Below, one piece after another: positions 30,890-38,567 of a stretch of 64,000 nucleotides of DNA. The stretch spans positions 62,001 to 126,000 of the forward strand of contig NZ_CP062698.1 of NCBI RefSeq assembly GCF_018389385.1, read 5' to 3'. The notes under the pieces are model-generated. The model saw only the letters and a program-made list of their open reading frames with translations, was not told the origin of the DNA and made no database searches. Origin of the DNA: Anthocerotibacter panamensis C109 (lineage in GTDB: Bacteria > Cyanobacteriota > Cyanobacteriia > Gloeobacterales > Anthocerotibacteraceae). The stretch's first letter is position 1; every line of letters starts with the position of its first letter. A program made the position numbers and the translations under genes.

Positions 30890-33817
30890 CTATGGGGCGG
30901 GGGAGTCTCGAAGAGGATAGCGGTCACGGAGAAAATTGGTGAGATGCTGACGCACAAGGCTTTCAAACTCGTCAGTGCCCGTGTATTTCCACCGGAGTCC
31001 TTCTTCTGGAAAGCTTTCTCTGAATTGGAAAACTTGTTTGTGTTGCTCCAGTTCTTCAATTGAATTGGGTGTATAGGACTTTTGATTGAAATAAAACATT
31101 ATGTGTGGAGATTGGTTCTTTTTCCAAGCCTCATAAGCGGTGTTGAACTCGTGTTCGGTGCCGGTGGTGCCATCTTTAGTCGGTTTACCGAAGCGTTTCC
31201 AGAGGATACCAATGAAGATATTGCTGTTTTCGATGCATAATATTGGGTCAATCAACCCTTGCGGGCCATCGGTATGAAATCCGGGATAACTGTCTATCTC
31301 CCAACGGTATAGCTCTAGAATCAGATTGCGGTCGGCGGCTGTGCTTCGGTTTAGTTCTTCAAGGACTTTGGGGAGGAAGTCGCGCTCGGCTTGAACATCG
31401 CCGGGGGAGGCGACAACGACACGGAGAATTGTTTTTTGGGTAGTTGGTTTCATGGGGGGAGATTCTTTCTCTTTGGATACTGTGAGTTCGTAATTATAGA
31501 ATTTGCAGCGTTCTTGAATGGCAGAGATAGCGGATAGTAACTCCGTTTTTCCTTGATTAAGAAAGAGAGACCAAAGCTCAGGCAAAAGCTTGGGGTTGCC
31601 GATCTTTTCTAACGCATCAGCCGCACTCCAACGAACCTCAGCATCTTCATCCTGTAAAGCCCGCAGTAAGGGTTCCACCGCCTGCTCTGAGCCGATCTGC
31701 CCTAACGCATCAGCCGCACTCAAACGAACCTCAGCATTTTCATCCTGTAAAGCCCGCAGTAAGGGTTCCACCGCCTGCTCTGAGCCAAACTGCCCTAACG
31801 CATCAGCCGCACTCAAACGAACCTCAGCATTTTCATCCTGTAAAGCCCGCAGTAAGGGTTCCACCGCCTGCTCTGAGCCGATCTGCCCTAACACATAAGC
31901 CGCCCTCCAACGAACATCAGCATTTTCATCCTGTAAAGCCCGCAGTAAGAGTTCCACCGCCTGCTCTGAGCCAAGCCGCCCTAACGCATAAGCCGCCCTC
32001 CAACGAACATCAGCATCTTCATCCTGTAAAGCCCGCAGTAAGGGTTCCACCGCCTGCTCTGAGCCAATCTGCCCTAACGCATCAGCCGCACTCCCACGAA
32101 CATCAGCATCTTCATGCTGTAAAACCCGCAGCAAGCCTTCCACCGCCTGCTCTGAGCCAATCTGTCCTAACGCATCAGCCGCACTCCCACGAACCTCAGC
32201 ATTTTCATCCTGTAAAGCCCGCAGTAAGGGTTCCACCGCCTGCTCTGAGCCAAGCCGCCCTAACGCATAAGCCGCACTCCCACGAACCTCAGCATTTTCA
32301 TCCTGTAAAGCCCGCAGCAAGGGTTCCACCGCCTGCTCTGAGCCAATCTGCCCTAACGCATAAGCCGCCCTCGAACGAACCAAAGAATCTTTGTCTTGTA
32401 AGGCTTTATTGAGTATCAGGACTGCTTCGCTAGAGCGTGTCTCACCGAAGAGGTTTATCAAGACTATTTTGGGCATCTCACGCGCTATGAGCAAATCTAT
32501 CGCCTCTTTTTGAAACTCAGTCCTAACTGCACCTACCAATCTCGCGCCTAGCTTTAAGTCAACCTCTAGCCCCGCTTGCACTACTCTGAGAGCTTGCTGC
32601 TTTTCCGGCGTAATTCCCAGCATTAACACAAGTGGTTCAGTCCACTTCAGATAGTTTAGATATTTGCGTTTTAGCTCATCATTCCCGAGTGTAGGCAGCA
32701 GCCTTAAAAGTTCATTTGCTGCATAATATTCCTGGATTAATTGGTGGAGAAACTCAATCTCGTTAGGACGACCGCCCCCCGGTTTAAGCCGGAGCAAATG
32801 AAACTTTATCAAATCCTGTAACCAATGCTTCGCACAATTCCGTGGGCTAGTTTGCTGCTCACCCTGTAGATACTCCGTCAAAATATTCTCAGCTACCTGC
32901 TCAGAGATAGCTACCCGAAGGTCTACCGCTGTCTCCCCCCGCATCATCGCAAAAGCCAAAACCTGCAATAAATTTAAGCACCACCGCCTTGTCTCCTCCG
33001 GGAAACCCTCCTTCGTATCATAAAGCTTTGTAAATGACTGAAAAACAGAGCCCAAATTCTGCGGAATCTCTTGAGTTTTCTTAAAGATCTCACACAACAT
33101 CCACAACAAAAACGGCGTCTGCCCAAACTCCCGCAAGCGCCCCTGCAATCGCCGCAACATCGCCTCCCCTTGCTCCGGCAAATACGCCATCACAAAGTTC
33201 TTGATTTGTGGCTCCGATAAAGACTGCATCTCTAGCTTTTTCTGAATCCCTAGATCGCCCCCCACCCCCAAATCCCGCGTCGTGAAGACCATCGGCACCC
33301 GTGAGAAACGCTCCCGAAACGCCCGTACCTCCCGCCGCTCAGCATCCGAAGAAAGCTCATTTACCCCATCCAATAACAGCAAAAACTGCCCCTCACCCAC
33401 CCAACGCTCAAGCTCAGTAACTGCCGGGAAGCACCCATACCGATTTAACACATCGCGGATGCGCTCAATCGTCGCAGTCCCCAACAAACGCAACTCCACC
33501 AATATCGGGATCTTCACCCCCGGCTCCACAAGCGCCCGCTCCGCCTCCTCCACAAATAACCGTTTCAACGCCGTAGACTTCCCCGAACCCGGACGACCCT
33601 CCAAGAGCACATGCTCCGGCGCAAACTTCCGCAACCCCGCCAACACCTCAAAGCGCTCAACCTTGGGTTCCTGTGCTCCCGGCTCCTGCTCCCGCCGAAA
33701 CTCCACCCCCAACTCCTTCCCCGAACCCTCCAACGCATCGAGCGGCGCGTAGCGTAGATCTCGATACTGCTTAACCACCGACTGCAAATAGGTTTGAACG
33801 TCCGCACTCAGCGCCAT
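30890..33817 (-). CDS. NACHT-type STAND NTPase with HEAT repeats and C-terminal DUF4062
   Basis: The 975-residue protein has three parts. Residues about 55-370 are a NACHT NTPase: Walker A GRPGSGKST (74-82), Walker B QFLLLLDGVNEL (144-155) and the C-terminal FLHQLIQEYYAANELL motif (356-371). Residues 462-740 are nine 31-residue HEAT (PBS-lyase-like) repeats. Residues about 797-910 are a DUF4062 domain (ILRVVVASPGDVQAERDFLPKVLEEL ... IFIGILWKRFG ... TEHEFNTAYEAW). This is an NLR-like layout: NTPase switch, repeat sensor, possible effector. Bacterial NACHT proteins of this type defend against phage, so immunity is the working hypothesis. In animal TEP1 and NWD1 the DUF4062 precedes the NACHT; here it is last. 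Neighbouring DNA is transposon debris. Confidence 0.9.
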   Translation of the reverse strand: MALSADVQTYLQSVVKQYRDLRYAPLDALEGSGKELGVEFRREQEPGAQEPKVERFEVLAGLRKFAPEHVLLEGRPGSGKSTALKRLFVEEAERALVEPGVKIPILVELRLLGTATIERIRDVLNRYGCFPAVTELERWVGEGQFLLLLDGVNELSSDAERREVRAFRERFSRVPMVFTTRDLGVGGDLGIQKKLEMQSLSEPQIKNFVMAYLPEQGEAMLRRLQGRLREFGQTPFLLWMLCEIFKKTQEIPQNLGSVFQSFTKLYDTKEGFPEETRRWCLNLLQVLAFAMMRGETAVDLRVAISEQVAENILTEYLQGEQQTSPRNCAKHWLQDLIKFHLLRLKPGGGRPNEIEFLHQLIQEYYAANELLRLLPTLGNDELKRKYLNYLKWTEPLVLMLGITPEKQQALRVVQAGLEVDLKLGARLVGAVRTEFQKEAIDLLIAREMPKIVLINLFGETRSSEAVLILNKALQDKDSLVRSRAAYALGQIGSEQAVEPLLRALQDENAEVRGSAAYALGRLGSEQAVEPLLRALQDENAEVRGSAADALGQIGSEQAVEGLLRVLQHEDADVRGSAADALGQIGSEQAVEPLLRALQDEDADVRWRAAYALGRLGSEQAVELLLRALQDENADVRWRAAYVLGQIGSEQAVEPLLRALQDENAEVRLSAADALGQFGSEQAVEPLLRALQDENAEVRLSAADALGQIGSEQAVEPLLRALQDEDAEVRWSAADALEKIGNPKLLPELWSLFLNQGKTELLSAISAIQERCKFYNYELTVSKEKESPPMKPTTQKTILRVVVASPGDVQAERDFLPKVLEELNRSTAADRNLILELYRWEIDSYPGFHTDGPQGLIDPILCIENSNIFIGILWKRFGKPTKDGTTGTEHEFNTAYEAWKKNQSPHIMFYFNQKSYTPNSIEELEQHKQVFQFRESFPEEGLRWKYTGTDEFESLVRQHLTNFLRDRYPLRDSPAP
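31598..32434 (-). repeat. Nine in-frame 93-bp HEAT repeats, eight nearly identical
   Basis: Each unit encodes 31 residues (SEQAVEPLLRALQDENAEVR...AADALGQIG). Unit 1 (residues 462-492) is divergent; units 2-9 (493-740) differ at only a few positions, mainly D/N and E/D in the loop, the residue pair after VR (GS, WR, LS, WS) and QIG/RLG/QFG. Near identity at DNA level implies recent expansion or gene conversion, and repeat number may vary among strains. The final unit ends in EKIG and degenerates. Confidence 0.92.
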
Positions 33818-33862
33818 AGAACCAACCGGGGTGAATCGCTAGTACCCTATTATGCACAATAA

Positions 33863-34213
33863 ATGAACAGCTATATTCCAACCACCATGAGCATCGACCA
33901 CGACCAACTCTTCAAACAACTGATTGGCACCTTCTTTTGGGAATTCCTGAAACTGTTTTGCCCCGATGTATGCGCCTACCTCGACCCTGTTTCCCTGACC
34001 CTATTGGATAAAGAAGTCTACACCGATTTGCTCGAAGGAGCGCGCCGAGCCATGGACTTAGTCGCCCGCGCCCAATTCCGGGAGCAAGAAACGGTCCATA
34101 TCGAGAACCAAGCCCAACACAAATACAACGCCTCTTTTGCCAAGCTAATCGCCGCACTGATCCCATCCGAGATAGGCGTAGGGTCAGCGATCTCTACTAG
34201 CTATGATGGGTGA
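33863..34213 (+). pseudogene. Truncated COG5464/Rpn-type PD-(D/E)XK nuclease-like gene
   Basis: The first ~95 residues match the cyanobacterial family that begins DHDQLFKQLIGTFFWEFLKLFCPDV and continues LTLLDKEVYTDLLEGARRAMDLVARAQF...VHIENQAQ. Full members run to about 300 residues. Here homology stops after HIENQAQHKYNASFAK and the frame closes at 34213. The family is related to PD-(D/E)XK recombination-promoting nucleases/transposase-associated proteins. It is divergent from the NACHT gene with a 45-bp gap. Loss of the core makes activity unlikely; a very short domesticated product is the alternative. Confidence 0.62.
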
Positions 34214-34610
34214 ATTCTGCTGTATGTAATACTCGAATCTTTGTTCTAGAGTATGTATTGTTTGAGATCCTGAGTTATCAAATTTAGAAGTATTTGAAAA
34301 ACATGCCAATCATTAGGTTCATCTGCCCAGTTGAACAGTGATGATTCGCTAATATCCCTCTTCTATAAAACCGGGAAGACCAAAATGGGATTCCTGGCTG
34401 AAAGCTTTTCCTGGCTGGAATTCTAAAAGATTTCCCTACCAGGAAGCCTGTGAAACTAAAAATCACACGAAATTTTCTGTAGTTTCCTCAGGGATGGACT
34501 TTCAGCGTTCTTTCCTATCGCTGGTTTTTGAGCTTAACAAAAGAGGAATATTAACTGCACGCAGACAATAGTAGAACCGCGCACATGTGACGGAGCTGTA
34601 AAACGCACCG
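34214..34610. other. Gene-free stretch
   Basis: The 397 bp between the truncated nuclease-like gene and the S4 gene are AT-rich. A 60-codon minus-strand ORF (34284-34466) has a hydrophobic and basic mix with no recognisable family and is not accepted. I see no RNA gene, repeat or terminator that I can support. Confidence 0.5.
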
Positions 34611-34829
34611 CTACTCTAGGCTTCTCTGTACAGTCAGCGCTACGATAAAGGTCTCGCCCGCCACCGTTACCCGGTCTCCAGACATCAGTTTGCGACCCCG
34701 GCGTGTCTCGGTCTCGCCATTGACGAGGACGTGACCATCCTGCACCATCATTTTGGCGGCCCCTCCTGTGGGAGCAACGCCCATCAGTTTCAGAAACTGG
34801 TCTAATTTGATAGGGGATTCGGCAGTCAT
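34611..34829 (-). CDS. S4-domain RNA-binding protein, YbcJ-like
   Basis: This ~72-residue protein is a single S4 domain. It reads IKLDQFLKLMGVAPTGGAAKMMVQDGHVLVNGETETRRGRKLMSGDRVTV, the YbcJ-type fold that binds structured RNA. ATG 34829 (MTAESPIKLDQFL) is the likely start; the frame is open to 34850. Related proteins are associated with ribosome assembly or tRNA-like RNA. It is the last conserved chromosomal gene before the transposon-rich segment. Confidence 0.85.
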   Translation of the reverse strand: MTAESPIKLDQFLKLMGVAPTGGAAKMMVQDGHVLVNGETETRRGRKLMSGDRVTVAGETFIVALTVQRSLE

Positions 34830-34893
34830 GGATGGACCCGAAAGTGGCACTGTATCCAGTGTAACGACTCCCGACGCTCATGCTGACGCATAG

Positions 34894-34915
34894 AGCCTTC
34901 TGGGATCAGAAGGCT
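34894..34915 (-). repeat. Hairpin, possible right end of an IS200/IS605-type element
   Basis: AGCCTTCTG and CAGAAGGCT form a perfect 9-bp stem around GGAT. It lies about 40 bp beyond the stop of the tnpB C-terminal remnant. On the minus strand the sequence between them contains GGGAAGCCCGCGC, which I associate with the 3' end of cyanobacterial tnpB elements, where the guide (omega) RNA and transposase recognition hairpin lie. No T-tract follows, so a terminator is less likely. Confidence 0.38.
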
Positions 34916-34952
34916 GCGCGGGCTTCCCAGTGAATTTAATCACCGTGCATCC

Positions 34953-35081
34953 TTAAGCTGCCTGGAAGGCGGGCTTAGGCAATGTTCTTGATGTTGAGAC
35001 GTCCCGGTCAAGCTCTAGTCCACAGTGTGGGCAGGAATGCCACCTATCAGCTAGAGTCTTAGGAACGTATGCACCACAACT
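34953..35081 (-). pseudogene. tnpB remnant, C-terminal zinc finger (IS200/IS605 family)
   Basis: The minus strand encodes SCGAYVPKTLADRWHSCPHC and then GLELDRDVSTSRTL before a TAA at 34953-34955. This is the treble-clef zinc finger and LDRD (RuvC III) motif of TnpB, the RNA-guided nuclease of IS200/IS605 elements. The fragment starts exactly at the edge of the ISKra4-like element, which therefore inserted into it. A few residues on the other side of the element (35514 onward, reading TSEYS) could be its upstream continuation. The N-terminal part of a similar tnpB is at 38568-38698. Confidence 0.72.
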
Positions 35082-35513
35082 GGGAGCATCCCAGTTTTGC
35101 AAACAAGCATTTATACTTAGTCAATCTTAGCTTTGGTAAAAAGTCCCAAGCGCCCATCCAGGTACGCACAGCGCTGGCGTAGTACCTGCTTGATATTCTC
35201 TGCCTTCCACTGCGCTCCCGATATCTGGATGCGCCGCCCTAGCTGCTTCACCGTGGACTCTACCGAGCCGGAGCCTATCGAACTATCTTGCTGCTGCTGC
35301 TGGTAGCTGATGTGCTCGATTACCTGCTGGCGTACGGTCAGTTCCAGGGCTTCCAGGGACGCAAGGTGCTCACTGGGCGTGTCTTTATAGAGAATGGCTG
35401 CGATTTCTTGAACACAGGCATCCAGGCGCTTGGCGTCTTCGGGTGTCATCGATAGGTTCCCCGGCTAGCTTTACTCTTTTACTATGCCCTATTTACAAAA
35501 CTGGGATGCTCCC
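35082..35513 (-). mobile_element. ISKra4-like non-autonomous element (MITE-type deletion derivative)
   Basis: The 432-bp element is bounded by 22-bp inverted repeats (35082-35103 and 35492-35513), differing at one position. The outer part is GGGAGCATCCCAGTTTTG. It contains one 110-codon ORF made from the two ends of an ISKra4-type transposase. The insertion splits a tnpB gene. No clear target duplication is seen. This is a deletion derivative that could be moved by a full-length copy elsewhere. Confidence 0.8.
35117..35449 (-). CDS. Internally deleted ISKra4-type transposase ORF
   Basis: The 110-residue product fuses the first ~48 residues of an ISKra4-family transposase (MTPEDAKRLDACVQEIAAIL...LEALELTVRQQVIEHIS) to its last ~60 (SSIGSGSVESTVKQLGRRIQISGAQWKAENIKQVLRQRCAYLDG). 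The junction is a glutamine run (YQQQQQDS). About 250 residues of the catalytic core are missing; the GSGSVES block normally holds the last acidic residue, so activity is lost. The frame is intact, so a product with the terminal domains could still be made and might act as a regulator. That role is inference. Confidence 0.75.
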   Translation of the reverse strand: MTPEDAKRLDACVQEIAAILYKDTPSEHLASLEALELTVRQQVIEHISYQQQQQDSSIGSGSVESTVKQLGRRIQISGAQWKAENIKQVLRQRCAYLDGRLGLFTKAKID

Positions 35514-36026
35514 GTTGAATACTCACTCGTGCTCGACTTGCCAGTAAATAGAGCGCCACGACGTGGGAAGCTCAGGCGAATATGTATTTCACTGATAGAC
35601 GAAAAACTATTGAGTGCTATATTTCGATAAAAAACGATTTTTAGGGTTCGTTTTTATTCCATGGATCACGCTCTAGTGCTTTCATGCTAGGTTGCATCCA
35701 TGAATTTGCATTGCTGCACGGCTATAATGGCGTCAAAAGCTTTTTCCAGGCAGAGCTTTAACCGCATCATAATTTGTATCAATTGCTATATACAGAGCAA
35801 CTGATGCAAAAATTAAAAAGCTATGCTATATTGGCTATTATCACTATTCTTTTAGTGCTTTGCACAACCTAAATTAACAAAATCCATGCTAAAACTTGAG
35901 TCATTTTTTACACTCAAAGCGAAAGGTAGTACTAGTAAGTTTTGGACAAAAATGTTTCAGCGCTTTAAGAAAACCCTATCTAGGAACTAAGCAAATGAAG
36001 CCTTCCCATTTCTTCCACAAAAAAAT
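35514..36026. other. AT-rich gene-free stretch
   Basis: The 513 bp between the ISKra4-like element and the orphan membrane-protein gene drop sharply in GC. A hairpin with AAAAACGA/TCGTTTTT arms at 35629-35656 could be a bidirectional terminator. No convincing ORF, tRNA or known repeat is visible. A few codons next to 35514 may belong to the interrupted tnpB. Confidence 0.45.
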
Positions 36027-37064
36027 ATGCCAGTAAAGCGTGTTTTTACTGTTGCATTTATACTTCTTGGTTTTGTAAGCCTGCTTTTTAGGCACTTATT
36101 TCCTTCATTTATTTGGGCTGGCTATTCGGTAGATTTTTTAGGAGGAGCGCTTATTCTTTTTGTCTGTTTAGCTCGACTTTGTATGGTTGTTTTTGAGGTT
36201 TTTAACAAACGGCTGCCTTGGACTCAGATTATATTACCAACAATTATCTTATCAGAACTATCATTATTATTTTCTGGGAGAACCTCACATGAATCCTTTG
36301 TTATATTGCTTGGTATCGGAGAGGCTACATTATTGATCTTAGGAATTGTTATAACTTTGCAAAAACTTAGAAATAGCAGTAAAAATAGAAGTTTTGAGGA
36401 TGTGCTTGAGCAATCTTTACTCTTGTTTTTACCTTCACAGCTTGTCCCTTGGACGAAGGCAGAAATAATTATTCTCTATTCTGCTCTTCATTCTATGGGT
36501 AATGGATTTCGCGTAGATCCTTTTTCCGGCTATGGTTACGCGCAAAGTTCTCTTTTGCAATCCATACCCATCATGCTCTTAGTTACCGCTCTCCCAGAGA
36601 TATTAATTGTAGAGATTGTAATCCATGCTCAGCCAGTTTGGTTAAAGATAATTGTAGTAGTGGTTGAGGTATGGGCTATTCTTTGGACGTACGGACTCTA
36701 TTTAACAATGATAAACCGTCCACATCAGATCACATCGAGAGAAGTTCTGTTTTATCGCGGAATTTTAAATCAGATTCACATACCACTGGTAAATATTGAG
36801 GATGCATCTCCTCTTCCATCCACTGCAACAGTGCGGCAATTGCGGCGCACGCATGACCACAAAACAGGTTGGCTTACAGTTCCCGGTTCACCTCTACTTA
36901 AAGTTACTCTAAAGGAGCCCTTAGTTTTTCCTAAGCATCACGAAAATAAAAAATTTGAGGACATAGTTTATTTCATCGTTTCATCTGACGATCCAGCTAA
37001 GTTCTGTCAGGCAATTCTTCAAGCCAAGTCGGTCCTTCAAACAGCTCCGTCTGTTACGGAGTAA
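36027..37064 (+). CDS. Orphan multi-pass membrane protein, AT-rich
   Basis: I do not recognise a family for this 345-residue protein. It has about seven hydrophobic helices in the first 230 residues (for example VFTVAFILLGFVSLLF and IIVVVVEVWAILWTYGLYL). A soluble C-terminal part (about 235-345: ITSREVLFYRGILNQIHIPLVNIEDASPL) has strand-rich segments like a bacterial PH-type domain. Codon use is AT-rich compared with all chromosomal neighbours, which indicates horizontal transfer. It lies between two mobile elements. A link to defence or to the NACHT gene is possible but unsupported. Confidence 0.65.
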   Translation: MPVKRVFTVAFILLGFVSLLFRHLFPSFIWAGYSVDFLGGALILFVCLARLCMVVFEVFNKRLPWTQIILPTIILSELSLLFSGRTSHESFVILLGIGEATLLILGIVITLQKLRNSSKNRSFEDVLEQSLLLFLPSQLVPWTKAEIIILYSALHSMGNGFRVDPFSGYGYAQSSLLQSIPIMLLVTALPEILIVEIVIHAQPVWLKIIVVVVEVWAILWTYGLYLTMINRPHQITSREVLFYRGILNQIHIPLVNIEDASPLPSTATVRQLRRTHDHKTGWLTVPGSPLLKVTLKEPLVFPKHHENKKFEDIVYFIVSSDDPAKFCQAILQAKSVLQTAPSVTE

Positions 37065-37306
37065 TAGAATTTTAGAATTTCGTAGGCACAGGAAAAAAGC
37101 TGTAATCTGTCGTGTTATCAGTTTTTATTGCCCAGAACCATCTGTGACAACTTAAAGCTTGGCGACAAAAGTCAAGTGGGGTGAGCATCTAAATTCAGCT
37201 CCTCTTCAGGTTTGCGTAGCACCTTAACCACCCGCAAGCGTTGGTTTTCCGCCGCCGCAAAATAACGCACTGGGTCAGTAGCTTTTCCTTTGTTGTAGGC
37301 CACTGT

Positions 37307-37333
37307 GATAGGCCACCGTGGCCGGAGGCCATA
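37307..37333 (-). repeat. 27-bp palindrome-rich repeat inside transposase, copy A
   Basis: The sequence is identical to 38359-38385. It contains GGCCACCGTGGCC (near-perfect dyad) followed by GGAGGCC. On the minus strand it reads YGLRPRWPI in frame between GFRGLYH and the family sequence TVAYNKGKATDPVRYFA. It looks like a short mobile or dispersed palindromic insert tolerated in coding DNA. Confidence 0.85.
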
Positions 37334-38358
37334 ATGATAAAGCCCCCGAAACCCCATCTCCAGCGAGATCCGTTCCCACGGTACCGCTAACTCTTCGGCT
37401 ACCGCATCGGATAAATCCACGAGTACTCCATAAAATAACCAAGTGGCCCAGACTTGCAACTGCACCCCCTTGAGCGAACCTGTCCATAAATAAGACAAGC
37501 CTAAGAGCCGTTTGACCAGATGCAAGGCCTCTTCTATCCCCCACCGCCGCCGATAGAGGTCGGCGAGTACATAGGGAGGGAGCATCTGTGGGTCTAGGAC
37601 CAGCTGTACCAAGTTTGGTCCTGACGAATCATGACGAGGCGCAAGGTCAATAACGGAGCCTCGCGCCCGGTCAGTAGGATGAGTTGGTCTTGATGACCAT
37701 CACTCATACTCAGCGTCTGTAGGACTTGGTAACGGGTATTTTTCTTGAGGCGGGTCACAAAATGCGCTTTTTGGGCCATGAGCTGGGCCAACTGCGTGAA
37801 GTCGTAAAAGCCTCTATCGAGCACCAATAGGGTTCCGGCGGGAACAAGTGCGCACAAGCGTTCCCCAAAGCACGTGTCGTGGGCTTGGGAATTTTCATCA
37901 AACCAAATCTGGACCGGTAAATGGCTGACCATATCCAAAACAGTGCCGATTTTCCCGGCTAGGGTGCCGACGGGTTGGGTTTGCAGACTGTCGAGTTTGC
38001 GGAATAAAGCCTCTAAGGTAGAGCCATCCACCGCCCAGATGCGCATAAAGTGTCGGGTGGCCCATTGGATAGAGGCGGCACGGGGACGATTCTTGCGTCC
38101 GCGTTGCCGCTGGGTCAGCACAGGGAGGAGGTCCTGGACGACACGGGCAAATAGCTCCGCCGGGAAGGTCAAAAAGCGTTTACTCAGCGCCTGTTGAGAG
38201 ACGGTCGCCGCCTGAGCCCACAGCAAGTCTTCTTGGGCTAACATCCGTGTCAACTCATGAACAGAGGGCACTTGCCGCCATAGCAAAGTCAGTACTGCCG
38301 CCAACATTAAAGGTAATGTCAGAATCCGCTCCCGCAAGCCCAAGGTGCGATAGTAAGC

Positions 38359-38385
38359 GATAGGCCACCGTGGCCGGAGGCCATA
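38359..38385 (-). repeat. 27-bp palindrome-rich repeat inside transposase, copy B
   Basis: This copy is identical to 37307-37333 and has the same reading frame, again giving YGLRPRWPI, here between TPRLYSQ and AYYRTLGLRERIL. Flanking bases differ from copy A, so it is not part of a longer duplication. I did not see a third copy in this window. Confidence 0.85.
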
Positions 38386-38567
38386 TTGGCTGTAGAGCCT
38401 GGGCGTCAGTAGGTCTTGCAGGTGTGCAGCAATCGCTTCGTTGTCCGGGCTAGGGGCACGACGCGGGCGCACATGGTCAGGATTTCTGGGCTTTTTGGGG
38501 CTGCTCATGGAGCCAAAATAGCAAAATCGCACCCCTTGACAAAAGTCCTACTCTCTTAAGTTGTCAC

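Larger units (their letters stand above)
37172..38508 (-). pseudogene. IS4-family DDE transposase, frameshifted
   Basis: Two overlapping frames (37594-38508 and 37172-37612) encode one transposase. The first half has WAVDGSTLEALFRKLDSLQ (first Asp) and LLVLDRGFYDFTQL (second Asp). The second half holds the IS4 YREK signature YRRRWGIEEALHLVK with the catalytic Glu. The frames break at about 37600, near TGGTACAGCTGGTCCTAG; no slippery heptamer is present, so it is probably a mutation. Two identical 27-bp inserts (37307-37333, 38359-38385) both add YGLRPRWPI. ATG 38508 (MSSPKKPRNPDH) is the likely start. Confidence 0.85.
37144..38567 (-). mobile_element. IS4-family insertion sequence with frameshifted transposase
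   Basis: The element is 1424 bp. Both ends carry GTGACAACTTAA as terminal inverted repeats (37144-37155 and 38556-38567), and the similarity continues inward to about 39 bp through GACAAAAGTCAAG/GACTTTTGTCAAG and GGGGTG. One transposase gene fills the element. The right end abuts the tnpB N-terminal fragment. I see no long target-site duplication; at most AG is repeated. Confidence 0.82.

Noticed and set aside
31598-32434. Regular 93-bp repeats as a CRISPR array
   Set aside because: There are no distinct spacers; the units are multiples of three, in frame, and encode HEAT repeats.
34284-34466. A 60-codon minus-strand ORF near the accessory island
   Set aside because: Short, basic/hydrophobic mix with no family resemblance and no ribosome site; chance ORF is more likely.
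37594-37612. Programmed frameshift in the IS4-type transposase
   Set aside because: No A6-G or similar slippery sequence or following structure is visible; most likely a mutation.
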